Shown here in pieces: positions 21,619 to 31,609 of a stretch of 64,000 bases of DNA. Each line of letters starts with the position of its first letter. Positions within the stretch are counted from its first letter, which is position 1. The position numbers and the translations under genes are program-made. The DNA is taken from the NCBI GenBank assembly GCA_963841885.1, contig CAWJEK010000009.1:1-64000 (forward strand), written 5' to 3'. The notes under the pieces are model-generated. The model saw only the letters and a list, made by a program, of their open reading frames with translations. It had not been told where the DNA came from and did no database searches. The DNA is from Bog-756 sp963841885. GTDB lineage: Bacteria > Actinomycetota > Acidimicrobiia > Acidimicrobiales > RAAP-2.

Positions 21619-21640
21619 GGCCGGGGTGGCGCGCCCGGCC
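21619..21640 (-). terminator. Terminator-like hairpin after the acyl-CoA dehydrogenase gene
   Basis: GGCCGGG and CCCGGCC form a perfect seven-pair stem with an eight-base loop, six bases beyond the stop of the last gene of the catabolic operon. No T tract follows, which is common for actinobacterial hairpins. Confidence 0.5.
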
Positions 21641-21646
21641 CGACGC

Positions 21647-22810
21647 TCAGTACGACCGGGGCAGTCCGAGGGAGTGCTGGGCCACGTAGTTGAGGATCAT
21701 CTCCCGGCTGACGGGAGCGATCCGGAGCAGGCGGGCCATGCCCCAGAGGTCGGCGATGCCGTACTCGGTCGACATGCCGTTGCCGCCGTGGGTCTGGATC
21801 GCCTGGTCGAGGGCGGCCAGCGTCGCCTCGGCGGCCGCGTACTTGGCCATGTTGGCCGTCTCCCCGGCCAGAGGCGAGTCGCCGTCGTGGTCGCAGTACC
21901 AGGCGGCCTTGTCGGTCATCACCCGGGCCAGCTCGACCTCGATCTTGGCCTTGGCCAGCGGGTGGGAGATGCCCTGGTGGCGGGCGATGGGGGTACCCCA
22001 CACCTCGCGTGTCGTGGCGTACTCGGCGGCCCGGTCGAGGACGTAGCGACCGATGCCGGTGGCCGTGGCCGCCGACAGGATGCGCTCGGGGTTGAGACCG
22101 AAGAAGACCTGGCGCAGGCCCTCACCCTCCTCGCCGATGAGCCGGTCGGCGTCGACCTGCACGTTGTCGAAGAACAGGGTGTACTGCTTCTCGGGCGCGG
22201 TGATCTCGACGGGCAGCACCTGCTTGTCGAGTCCGGGCGTGTCGACGTCGACGACGAACAGCGACAGCCGGCCGCGGCCGGTGTCGGGGTCGGTCCCCGA
22301 TTTGGTGACGACCAGGATCGCCTCGCACTCGTCGACACCGGAGATGTAGTACTTCTGGCCGTTGAGGCGGTACACGTCCCCGTCCTTGGTGGCGGTCAGG
22401 CCGAGGTTGTGCGAGTTGGAGCCGGCGTCGGGCTCGGTGATGGCGAAGGCCATCTTCAGCTCACCCGTGGCGAAGCGCGGCAGCCAGCGCCGCTTCTGGG
22501 CCTCGGTGCCGAACTTGGCGATGATCGTGGCGCAGATGGCCGGCGACACCACGATCACCAGCAGCGGACAACCCTGCGCCGCCAGCTCCTCGGCCACCGC
22601 GGCCAGCTCGGTGATCCCGCCCCCGCCGCCGCCGTACTCCTCGGGGACGTTGACGCCCAGGAAGCCCTGCTCGGCGACTGCGTTCCACAGTTCGTCGGTG
22701 CGTTCGTCGGCGTGGGCCTTGTCCACGTAGTACCCGTGCCCGAACTTGGCGGCGATGGACGACACCGCCTCGCGCAGCATGGTGAGCTCGTCGGATTCGG
22801 TGAAGTCCAT
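21647..22810 (-). CDS. Acyl-CoA dehydrogenase
   Basis: 387 residues, usual size for the family. The start ATG at 22808-22810 follows AGGAGG at good spacing; longer frames upstream lack family similarity. Visible features: N-terminal helical domain, the FAD/substrate signature MAFAITEPDAGSNS, the LNGQKYYISG strand, and a C-terminal helical domain with the RHQGISHPLA and HGGNGMSTEYG segments. It oxidises an acyl-CoA to the trans-2-enoyl-CoA with FAD and hands electrons to ETF. It is the last gene of a minus-strand operon with carboxyltransferase, biotin carboxylase and an AtuA-like protein. The substrate is therefore probably a branched or terpenoid acyl-CoA such as a citronellyl- or isovaleryl-type compound; this is inference. 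Confidence 0.93.
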   Translation of the reverse strand: MDFTESDELTMLREAVSSIAAKFGHGYYVDKAHADERTDELWNAVAEQGFLGVNVPEEYGGGGGGITELAAVAEELAAQGCPLLVIVVSPAICATIIAKFGTEAQKRRWLPRFATGELKMAFAITEPDAGSNSHNLGLTATKDGDVYRLNGQKYYISGVDECEAILVVTKSGTDPDTGRGRLSLFVVDVDTPGLDKQVLPVEITAPEKQYTLFFDNVQVDADRLIGEEGEGLRQVFFGLNPERILSAATATGIGRYVLDRAAEYATTREVWGTPIARHQGISHPLAKAKIEVELARVMTDKAAWYCDHDGDSPLAGETANMAKYAAAEATLAALDQAIQTHGGNGMSTEYGIADLWGMARLLRIAPVSREMILNYVAQHSLGLPRSY

Positions 22811-22901
22811 GGCGGCCTCCTGGCGCGGTGCCGGCGGTGCCGGCACCTCCCTCGGTCGGGATCGGGTGCTCCGGGCGGCAGGCGGCCGCCCGGCGACAAG
22901 A

Positions 22902-24728
22902 TTAGGACGAGTGGGGGACCAGCTGGACCGGGACGTCGACGGTCCGGCTCCGCAGGTACTCGCCGAGCCCCTTGGCCTGGGGATCGGGCCGGGTGGACGA
23001 CGCCACACCCTCCCCGAGCAGACCGACGACCACGAAATTGAGGGCCCGCAGGTTGGGGAAGGCATGCCGCTGGACGACGAGGTCGGCCGCCTCGGGCAAC
23101 AGGTCGCGGAACCGGGCCATCGTCAGCTCGCCGTCGAGCCAGGCCCACGCCTCGTCGCTACGTGCCCACAGGCCGACATTGGCGTTGCCGCCCTTGTCGC
23201 CCGAGCGGGCACCGATGATCGTGCCGAGGGGCAGGCGGACGGTGCTCCCGGCCTTGGGCGGTGGCCCCGGGGGTGGTGGCGAGGCGCTGTCCGGGGCGAC
23301 GGTCACCCCGGGGGCGAGGGACGCATCCGCCCCGGCGACGACCGACGGGCCCTCGGTGGCGCGGTGACCATGGTGGGGGACCTCCACCCGGGACCCGTCG
23401 GGTCGCACCACGACCGGGACCACCAGTTCAGCGGGCACCAGGGCGGGCCAGTAGACGCCGTAGGCACTGGCGCTGGCCGGTGGAGCGGTCAGATGGAGAC
23501 CGGGGTAGCCGGCCAGCGCCAACTCGGTCGCCGCTCCGGAGAACCGCCGTCCGACCCGCTCGGCGTCCTCGTCCTTGACCGTCACCCGCAGCTGGGCCGC
23601 GGCCTCCGCGTTGGTCGGCGCGTCGGACTTGTCCGTGCGGATCAGGCGGGCGTCGAACTCGGCGAACTGTCCCGTCCCACCGAGGGCGTCGGCCAGGCTG
23701 CGCACGGTCAGGTCCGCCTTGGCCTCGATGTCGAGGCCGGTGAGCACGAAGGTCATCGAGTTGCGCCAGCCACCCAGCAGGTTGCAGCAGACCTTCACGT
23801 CCCGGGGGGCGGGGAGCCCCCGCGTCCCCGACAACCGCACCCGGTCGGGGCCGATCTCGTCCACCTCCACGGTGTCGAAGCGGGCGACCACGTCCGTGTT
23901 CGGGTAGTGGTGCCCGGCGATCTCGTAGAGGAGCTGGGCGGTGACGGTCCCGACGGTGACCGCCCCGCCGGTGCCGGGGTGCTTGGTGATGACCGACGAG
24001 CCGTCGGCCGCCACCTCGGCGATGGGGAATCCCGGGTGCTCCAGCCCGGGGATCTCGGTGAAGAAGGCGTAGTTGCCGCCGGTGGCCTGGGGCCCGCACT
24101 CGATGACGTGGCCCGCCGCCACCGCGCCGGCCAGGGCGTCCCAGTCCGTTTCGTCCCACCGGTGGTGCCACGCGGCCGGGCCCACCACCAGGGAAGCGTC
24201 GGTCACCCGGGGGCAGACGACCACATCGGCGCCGGAGTCGAGGGCCTGGACGATCGGCCATGCGCCGAGGTAGGCGTTGGCCGACACCACGGTCCCGTCG
24301 GCCTGTTCGAGCAGCCGACCGGTGTCGAGGTGGGCCAGCGGGTGCCCGTCCTCCCGCAGTTCGCCGAGGCGGGGGAGCAGGTCGTCGCCCTCGACGTGGG
24401 CCACGGCGACCGACAGTCCGAGGCGGTCGGCCAGGAGCCGTACCTGGTCGGCCAGACCTCCCGGATTGAGACCCCCGGCATTGGTGACCACCTTGATGCC
24501 CCGGTCGACGCAGGTGCCGAGGACCTCCTCCATCTGGGTGAGGAAGGTGTGGGCCCACCCTCGCGAGGCGTCACGCTGGAGGCCCTTCCACAGGATGAGC
24601 ATCGTCAACTCGGCCAGCCAGTCACCGGTGAGCACGTCGATGGGTCCGCCGTCGACCATCTCGGTGGCGGCGGACAGCCGGTCGCCGTAGAAGCCGGAGC
24701 AATTGGCGATCCGCAGGGGCTCACTCAC
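22902..24728 (-). CDS. AtuA-family (DUF1446) protein
   Basis: 608 residues from a GTG at 24726-24728 with GAAGGAT upstream, 16 bp after the stop of the biotin carboxylase gene. The N-terminal part (about 1-440) shows the family features IANCSGFYGDRL, GDWLAELTM, VTNAGGLNPGG, VVCPRVTDASL and ECGPQATGGNY. The C-terminal 110 residues (GTIIGARSGDKGGNANVG) match the small domain often fused to or encoded beside AtuA. AtuA is required for acyclic terpene (citronellol/geraniol) use in Pseudomonas but its reaction is not settled. Position between the carboxylase and the dehydrogenase supports a shared catabolic pathway. Confidence 0.85.
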   Translation of the reverse strand: MSEPLRIANCSGFYGDRLSAATEMVDGGPIDVLTGDWLAELTMLILWKGLQRDASRGWAHTFLTQMEEVLGTCVDRGIKVVTNAGGLNPGGLADQVRLLADRLGLSVAVAHVEGDDLLPRLGELREDGHPLAHLDTGRLLEQADGTVVSANAYLGAWPIVQALDSGADVVVCPRVTDASLVVGPAAWHHRWDETDWDALAGAVAAGHVIECGPQATGGNYAFFTEIPGLEHPGFPIAEVAADGSSVITKHPGTGGAVTVGTVTAQLLYEIAGHHYPNTDVVARFDTVEVDEIGPDRVRLSGTRGLPAPRDVKVCCNLLGGWRNSMTFVLTGLDIEAKADLTVRSLADALGGTGQFAEFDARLIRTDKSDAPTNAEAAAQLRVTVKDEDAERVGRRFSGAATELALAGYPGLHLTAPPASASAYGVYWPALVPAELVVPVVVRPDGSRVEVPHHGHRATEGPSVVAGADASLAPGVTVAPDSASPPPPGPPPKAGSTVRLPLGTIIGARSGDKGGNANVGLWARSDEAWAWLDGELTMARFRDLLPEAADLVVQRHAFPNLRALNFVVVGLLGEGVASSTRPDPQAKGLGEYLRSRTVDVPVQLVPHSS

Positions 24729-24744
24729 GCCGACAGATCCTTCG

Positions 24745-26841
24745 TCACTGGGTCTCCTCCTGTCCACCGTCGCCGGTCGACGGCTCGGCGCCGGCATCGC
24801 GTTCGCCCTCGACGACCACGAGCACCTGTCCCGTCACGACCTGGTCCCCTTCGGCCACGGCCAGTCGGACCACGGTCCCGGGTGCGCCGGCCTGGACGGC
24901 GTGCTCCATCTTCATCGCCTCCAGCACCACGAGGACCTGGCCCGCCTCCACCCGGGCACCCTCCGCCACGGCCACCCGCACGACGCTCCCGGGCATCGGC
25001 GCCAGCGAGGAGCCGGCGGCCTCCTGCTCACCGGCCACCGGGTACCGCTCCTCCTCGACGAGGGTGGAGGAGCCATCGGGTCCGTCGACGAAGCTGACGG
25101 GTCCGACCCGCTGGACGGCGTAGCGGCGGGTGACACCCCCGACGGTCAGGACCGCCCCGTCCGGCGCCACCCCGTGGGCGACGGCGTCGAGCCTGGCGCC
25201 GTCGACGGCCACCTCGGCCAGGGACCGGCCCCGGCGTCCCATCCGGTAGTCGACCACCACGTCTCGGCCGGCGACGCCGAAGGTGACCGACTGGTGGTCC
25301 TCGGTGTTGTTGCGCCACCCCGAGGGGAGGCCGGCGAGCACCGCCGCGTCGGCGCGTCGTGCCGACTGGGCGGCGAGGGCGGCCGCCACCGCGTGGCGCA
25401 CGACGGCGTCGTGGTCGGCCAGCGGTGCGGCCAGGGTCGCGAGGCCGTGACGATCGAGGAAGCCCGTGTCGGTGGCCCCCTCGCCGAAGGCTCGGTGACG
25501 CAGGGTGCGTACCAGCAGGTCGCGGTTGGTGGTGACCCCGTGGATGCGGGCGTCGGCGAGCGTGGCGGCGAGGGTGGCCGCCGCCTCGGTGCGGGTCGGG
25601 GCGTGGACGATGACCTTCGCCAACATGGGGTCGTAGTGCGGGCTCACCACGTCGCCGGCCGCCACCCCGGCGTCCACCCGCACCCCGGCCCGGTCGGTGG
25701 GGATCGCGAACCCGTGGAGTTCGCCCGTCGAGGGCAGCCATCCGGCGGCCGGGTCCTCCGCGTACAGGCGGGCCTCCACGGCGTGGCCCACCGGCCCGCG
25801 GGCGACGGCCTGGTGTACCTCGTCGGGAAGCGGCGAGCCGCCGGCGATGAGCAGCTGCAGGCGGACCAGGTCCAGTCCGGTGACCTCCTCGGTGACCGGG
25901 TGCTCGACCTGGAGCCGGGTGTTCATCTCCAGGAAGTAGGGCTCCCCGTCGCCGGATCCGTCGACCCCGCCGGTGTCGAGGACGAACTCGACGGTGCCGG
26001 CGTTGACGTACCCGACGGCCCGCGCCGCCGATACGGCGGCCTCGGAGAGCCGGGCCCGCAGTTCCGGCCCCACCACGGGGGACGGCGCCTCCTCGATGAT
26101 CTTCTGGTGTCGCCGCTGGATGCTGCACTCGCGCTCGAAGAGGGCGACGGTGTCGCCGTGGGCGTCGGCCAGCACCTGGACCTCGATGTGGCGGGGCGCC
26201 GTCACGTAGCGCTCCAGGAACACCGTCCCGTCGCCGAAGGCGGACTCGGCCTCGCGGCGGGCGCCGGCCAAGGCCTCGGCCAGCCCGTCGGGCCCCTCCA
26301 CGATGCGCATGCCGCGGCCGCCGCCTCCCGCCGATGCCTTGACGAGCAGGGGCCAGCCCAGTCGGTCCACCTCGTCGGGATCGGGAGGTGTCGCACCGTC
26401 GACGGTGATGCTGGGCAGCGTCGGCACCCCGGCCGCCACCATCAACCGCTTGGAGCCGATCTTCGACCCCATGGCGTCGATGGCCCCGGGTGGCGGCCCC
26501 ACCCAGACGAGGCCGGCTCCCACGACGGCCCGGGCGAACGCCCCCGACTCGGACAGGAAGCCGTAGCCCGGATGGACGGCGTCGGCGCCGCTGCGATGGG
26601 CGGCGTCCAACAGCAGGTCCTGGCGGAGGTAGGTGTCGGCCGGGGCCACGCCGGGCAGCCGGACCGCGAGGTCGGCCTCGCCCACGTGCGGGCTCCCGGC
26701 GTCGGCGTCGGAGTAGACGGCCACGGTGGCGACGCCCATGGCGCGGGCGGTGCGCAGGATCCGTCGGGCGATCTCCCCGCGGTTGGCCACCAGGAGGGAG
26801 GTGACCGGTCGGTCGGTGACGGCGGCGGAGCGGGGGGTCAC
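24745..26841 (-). CDS. Acyl-CoA carboxylase alpha subunit (biotin carboxylase + BCCP)
   Basis: 698 residues. The ATP-grasp biotin carboxylase domain (about residues 14-460) shows VANRGEIARRI, the glycine-rich loop KASAGGGGRGMRI, HIEVQVLAD, ERECSIQRRHQK and MNTRLQVEHPVTE. A linker of BT type follows, then a C-terminal biotinyl domain with EAMKMEH; the biotinylated lysine is about residue 644. It carboxylates its own biotin using ATP and bicarbonate, then passes the CO2 to the carboxyltransferase encoded just upstream (7 bp gap). The GTG at 26839-26841 was chosen for this spacing; a GTG seven codons later is also possible. Substrate is propionyl-, methylcrotonyl- or geranyl-type CoA; the AtuA neighbour favours the last two. 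Confidence 0.93.
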   Translation of the reverse strand: MTPRSAAVTDRPVTSLLVANRGEIARRILRTARAMGVATVAVYSDADAGSPHVGEADLAVRLPGVAPADTYLRQDLLLDAAHRSGADAVHPGYGFLSESGAFARAVVGAGLVWVGPPPGAIDAMGSKIGSKRLMVAAGVPTLPSITVDGATPPDPDEVDRLGWPLLVKASAGGGGRGMRIVEGPDGLAEALAGARREAESAFGDGTVFLERYVTAPRHIEVQVLADAHGDTVALFERECSIQRRHQKIIEEAPSPVVGPELRARLSEAAVSAARAVGYVNAGTVEFVLDTGGVDGSGDGEPYFLEMNTRLQVEHPVTEEVTGLDLVRLQLLIAGGSPLPDEVHQAVARGPVGHAVEARLYAEDPAAGWLPSTGELHGFAIPTDRAGVRVDAGVAAGDVVSPHYDPMLAKVIVHAPTRTEAAATLAATLADARIHGVTTNRDLLVRTLRHRAFGEGATDTGFLDRHGLATLAAPLADHDAVVRHAVAAALAAQSARRADAAVLAGLPSGWRNNTEDHQSVTFGVAGRDVVVDYRMGRRGRSLAEVAVDGARLDAVAHGVAPDGAVLTVGGVTRRYAVQRVGPVSFVDGPDGSSTLVEEERYPVAGEQEAAGSSLAPMPGSVVRVAVAEGARVEAGQVLVVLEAMKMEHAVQAGAPGTVVRLAVAEGDQVVTGQVLVVVEGERDAGAEPSTGDGGQEETQ

Positions 26842-26848
26842 GATCCGG

Positions 26849-28456
26849 TCACATCCGGAAGACGCCGTAGCCGCGCGTGCCGGCGGTCGGCTGGTTGTCG
26901 ATGACCGACAGGCAGAGCCCGAGCACCGTGCGGGTGTCGCGGGGGTCGATGATCCCGTCGTCGTAGAGCCGGGAGGACAGGTGGAGCGGAAGGGACTCGG
27001 ACTCGATCTGGGCCTCGACGAGGGCCCGCATCGCCTCGTCGGCCTCCTCGTCGAAGGGGAGACCCTTGGACTGCGCCGACTGGCGCCCGACGATGGAGAG
27101 GACGCCGGCCAGCTGGGCCGGGCCCATGACCGCGGAGCGGGCGTTCGGCCAGGCGAACAGGAAGCGGGGGTCGTAGGCGCGGCCGCACATCCCGTAGTTG
27201 CCGGCGCCGTACGAGGCGCCGATGTTGACGGTCAGGTGGGGGACCGACGAGTTGGACACCGCGTTGATCATCATCGCCCCGTGCTTGATGATCCCTCGCT
27301 GCTCGTACTCCTTGCCCACCATGTAGCCCGTGGTGTTCTGCAGGAAGAGCAGCGGCACGTCGATCTGGTTGGCCAACTGGATGAACTGGGTGGCCTTGTG
27401 GGCCTCCTCGGAGAAGAGGACGCCGCGGTGGTTGGCCAGCACGCCGATCGGGTAGCCGTGGATGGATGCCCACCCGGTCACCAGACTGGTGCCGTAGAGG
27501 GGCTTGAACTCATCGAAGCGGGAGCCGTCGACGACCCGGGCGAGGACCTCGCGGGGGTCGAAGGGCATCTTCGGATCGGCCGAGGCGATCCCGAGCAGCT
27601 CGTCGGGATCGTGGACGGGGTCGTCGGCCGGCTCGGTCGGACCCGGACCCTGCTTGCGCCAGTGCAGCCGGCGCACGATCTGGCGGCCGAGCCGGATGGC
27701 GTCCACCTCGTCGACGGCCAGGTAGTCGGCGAGTCCGGAGACCCGGGCGTGCATCGAGGCCCCTCCGAGCTCCTCGTCGGTCGACTCCTCGCCGGTGGCC
27801 ATCTTGACCAGGGGCGGCCCGCCGAGGAAGACCTTGGAGCGCTGATCGATCATCACCACGTAGTCGCTCATGCCGGGTACGTAGGCTCCGCCGGCCGTGG
27901 CGTTGCCGAATACCACCGCGACGGTGGGGATGGCGGCGGCCGAGTGTCGGGTGATGTCGCGGAAGGCACGGCCCCCGGGGATGAACAGCTCGGCCTGGGC
28001 GGGCAGGTCGGCACCGCCGGACTCGGTGAGGCTCACCGTGGGCAGCCGGTTGGCCAGGGCGATGTCGGCGCCACGGGCCCCCTTGCGGAAGGACCACGGG
28101 TTCATGGCGCCGCCACGCACCGTGGGATCGGTCGCATTGATCAGTACCTCGACGCCCTCGACCACGCCGATACCGAGTACGGAGGAGGCGCCGACCGTGT
28201 ACTGGGTACCCCACGCGGCGAACGGGCAGAGTTCGAGGAACGGGGCGTCGCGGTCGACCAGGAGTTCGATCCGCTCGCGGGCGGTGAGCTTGCCCCGCTC
28301 CCGGTGGCGGGTGACATAACGCTCGCCGCCACCGGCCCGGGCCGTCGCCAGTTCGGCCTCCACCAGGGCCAGGCCTTCCACCAGCGCGGCCTCGTTGGCA
28401 CGGAACGTGTCCGATGCGGGGTCGATGGCGGTGGGGAGTACGGGCATGGGTTTCAC
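26849..28456 (-). CDS. Acyl-CoA carboxylase beta subunit (carboxyltransferase)
   Basis: 535 residues from the GTG at 28454-28456, which has AGGGGA five bases upstream; the ATG three codons on, at 28447, is an alternative. Two crotonase-fold carboxyltransferase halves are visible: the N half with RERIELLVDRD, NPWSFRKGARG, ESGGADLPAQ and VVFGNATAGGAYVPGMSDY; the C half with GFLANHRG-like GVLANHRGVLF, FLQNTTGYMVG and GASYGAGNYGMCGRAYDPRFLF. The MCC/GCC-type features (AGGAY, NTTGYMVG) suggest methylcrotonyl-CoA or geranyl-CoA carboxylase rather than acetyl-CoA carboxylase. First gene of the four-gene operon, divergent from glmU. Confidence 0.92.
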   Translation of the reverse strand: MKPMPVLPTAIDPASDTFRANEAALVEGLALVEAELATARAGGGERYVTRHRERGKLTARERIELLVDRDAPFLELCPFAAWGTQYTVGASSVLGIGVVEGVEVLINATDPTVRGGAMNPWSFRKGARGADIALANRLPTVSLTESGGADLPAQAELFIPGGRAFRDITRHSAAAIPTVAVVFGNATAGGAYVPGMSDYVVMIDQRSKVFLGGPPLVKMATGEESTDEELGGASMHARVSGLADYLAVDEVDAIRLGRQIVRRLHWRKQGPGPTEPADDPVHDPDELLGIASADPKMPFDPREVLARVVDGSRFDEFKPLYGTSLVTGWASIHGYPIGVLANHRGVLFSEEAHKATQFIQLANQIDVPLLFLQNTTGYMVGKEYEQRGIIKHGAMMINAVSNSSVPHLTVNIGASYGAGNYGMCGRAYDPRFLFAWPNARSAVMGPAQLAGVLSIVGRQSAQSKGLPFDEEADEAMRALVEAQIESESLPLHLSSRLYDDGIIDPRDTRTVLGLCLSVIDNQPTAGTRGYGVFRM

Positions 28457-28593
28457 TGATCCCCTGGTGGGGGGAGGTGTGGCAGCGCCGGGTCGCATCG
28501 GCCCGGTCGACGTGGGAAGAATAGGCGCATGACCTCAGTGCCGCGTGACGTCGACGGGACCGCCGGGCCGATCGACCGCCCGGGGGTGGAGCT

Positions 28594-29776
28594 GTGGTGA
28601 TCCGCACCTACCCCCAGGGGTCGGCCGACGACTGGGAGTCCGCCGACGTCGGGACGTCGCGTGCCTCGCCGGCTCGCCGCCCGTTGTCGGCCGTCGTGCT
28701 GGCGGCCGGCCACGGCACCCGGATGCGTTCCGACCGCCCCAAGCCCCTGCACCGCCTGTGCGGTCGCCCCATGATCCTGCACGTGCTCGACGCCCTGGCC
28801 GAACTGCCCGTCGACCGGGTGGTCGTCGTCGTCGGCCACCGGGCCGAGTGGGTGACCAAGACCCTGGTCGAGCATGCGCCCCCCGGTCTGGCGATCGAGT
28901 TCGTCGAGCAGGTGGAGCAGCGCGGCACCGGAGACGCCATGTCCGTGGCGCTCACCGGACTGCCCGACGAGGATTCCGGCGACGACGGCGACGTGGTGGT
29001 GCTGCCGGGTGACACGCCGTTGCTGCGTCCGGGCACCCTGGCCGCGCTCGGTGCGGGTCCACCGGTCCCACGACGACGCGGCCACCCTGCTGACCGCGGT
29101 ACTCGACGATCCGACCGGTTACGGCCGGGTGGTCCGCGGGCGTGACGACGCGGTGGCCCGCGTGGTCGAGCACGGCGACGCCACCGAGGAGCAGCTCGAG
29201 GTGGCCGAGGTCAACACCTCCATGTACTGCTTCAAGCGGAGCGTGCTGGCGCCGTCGCTGCGCCGGCTCAGTCCGGCCAACGCCCAGGGCGAGTACTACC
29301 TGACGGACGTCGTGGAGGTCCTCTACGACGCCGGGCACCGGGTCGGCTCGGTGGTCGTCGAGGACACGATGGAGGTGGCGGGCGTCAACGACCGGGCGCA
29401 GCTGGCCGTCGCCGAGGCCGAACTCCGGGACCGCATCAACGAGCGGTGGATGCGCCGGGGCGTGACCATGTGGGACCCCCAGACCACCTACATCGACACC
29501 GAGGCCGTCCTGGCCACCGATGTGGTCCTCCTGCCGGGAGTCATCCTCCAGGGGGCGTGCCGGGTGGGCGAACACGCCGAGATCGGCCCGGACACGCGGC
29601 TGGTCGACACCGAGGTCGGCGAGCGGGCGGTGGTCACGTCCAGCGTCGGCCGGCGGGCGGTCATCGGCCCCGACGCCCGGGTCGGGCCCTTCGCGGTGCT
29701 GGACGAGGGGACCGAGGTACCCGCCGGCTCCGTGGTCGGACCGGCGCCATCTGACCCGGGCGGCGCACCGCGGTAG
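28594..29776 (+). CDS. glmU: GlmU-type UDP-GlcNAc pyrophosphorylase, short C-terminal domain (one apparent frameshift)
   Basis: About 393 residues once the frame is corrected. The N-terminal nucleotidyltransferase domain has VVLAAGHGTRMRSDRPKPLH, QRGTGDA and VLPGDTPLL, then YGRVVRG, VAEVNTSMYCF, NAQGEYYLTDVVE and VNDRAQLAVAE. It joins GlcNAc-1-P to UTP for peptidoglycan precursors. At 29050-29051 one extra G (CTCGGTG) shifts the frame; removing it gives LAALVRVHRSHDDAATLLT, as expected. The C-terminal left-handed beta-helix stops near GPFAVLDEGTEVPAG and lacks the HLTYLGD- and NYDG-type acetyltransferase active-site segments. prs starts ten bases after its stop, so no more coding room exists. 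Start: GTG at 28594 with GGTGGAG upstream; the next GTG is equally possible. Confidence 0.87.
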
Positions 29777-29779
29777 CGT
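29774..29779 (+). promoter_or_regulatory. Candidate -10 box of prs, overlapping the glmU stop
   Basis: TAGCGT ends six bases before the prs ATG and its first three bases are the glmU stop codon. With a usual -10 to start distance the transcript would begin at or next to the ATG, giving a leaderless prs message in addition to read-through. Confidence 0.4.
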
Positions 29780-29785
29780 TCGGGC

Positions 29786-30757
<972 letters not shown>

Positions 30758-30810
30758 GGGCCGACCGGACCTCGGCCCGGGGGCGTGTGGCCCCGCCGGT
30801 GCCCGTGCGT

Positions 30811-30818
30811 CTATCATG
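30811..30818 (+). promoter_or_regulatory. Candidate -10 region of rplY
   Basis: TCTATCAT lies about 100 nt before the rplY ATG in the prs-rplY gap and contains TATCAT, an acceptable -10 hexamer. No strong -35 is visible, and the gap could also be read through from prs. Confidence 0.3.
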
Positions 30819-30915
30819 ATGGGCCGTCAGCAGCGGTCGCTGTCGGGCCGTGCCCAGAGCACGCCCGACCGGGGTGGCCCTGCGCCCGTCTGCGTACCTC
30901 CCGAGGAGTCCCCGC

Positions 30916-31551
30916 ATGTCCGAAGCCACGCTCACCGCCCACACCGGCCGCGAGATCGGGTCGAGCTCGACCCGACGCCTGCGCTCCGAGGGCAAGATCC
31001 CCGGTGTCGTGTACGGCCACGGATCCGATCCCATCCCAGTGGCGGTCGTCGCCCGCGAGTTCCAGATCGCCATGTCGGGCGAGGCCGGGCTCAACACCCT
31101 GCTGTCGCTCAACGTGGACGGCAAGGACCTCCTCACGCTGGCCCGTGACATCCAGCACCATCCCGTGCGCAACACGGTCACCCATGTCGACTTCCTCATC
31201 GTGAACCGCGACGAGCTGATCAGCGCCGAGGTCACCATCAACCTGGTGGGCGAGGCCGTCGAGGTGGCCCACGGCGACGGCATCGTCGACCAGCAGCTCT
31301 TCTCCCTGCACATCAAGGCCAAGCCGACGGACATCCCGCCGTCGGTCGACCTCGACATCTCGTCGCTCACCATCGGTGGCGCGCTCCACGTGTCGGACAT
31401 CGCCATCCCGGCGGGCGTCGAGCTCGAGACCGACCTCGAGGCCACCGTCGTCGCCGGCAATCCTCCCCGGGTCCAGGCCACCACGGCCGAGGAGACGGGT
31501 GAGGTGGCGGCCGAGGAGGCCGCACCGGCGGCCGACACCGACGAGGGCTAG
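30916..31551 (+). CDS. rplY: 50S ribosomal protein bL25, long (CTC/TL5) form
   Basis: 211 residues from the ATG at 30916, preceded by GAGGAG at eight-base spacing. The N-terminal bL25 domain (about 1-90: REIGSSSTRRLRSEGKIPGVVYG, HHPVRNTVTHVDFL) binds 5S rRNA. The C-terminal CTC domain (about 95-185: HIKAKPTDIP, VDISSLTIGGALHVSDI) gives the stress-protein-like long form. The acidic alanine/glutamate-rich tail is usual. Located just before pth, as in many bacteria. Confidence 0.95.
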   Translation: MSEATLTAHTGREIGSSSTRRLRSEGKIPGVVYGHGSDPIPVAVVAREFQIAMSGEAGLNTLLSLNVDGKDLLTLARDIQHHPVRNTVTHVDFLIVNRDELISAEVTINLVGEAVEVAHGDGIVDQQLFSLHIKAKPTDIPPSVDLDISSLTIGGALHVSDIAIPAGVELETDLEATVVAGNPPRVQATTAEETGEVAAEEAAPAADTDEG

Positions 31552-31609
31552 GTCCTGCTCCGCCGCCCGGGAGCGGGAGGCGCGCGCGCGCGGCACCCCC
31601 GTCGACCTG

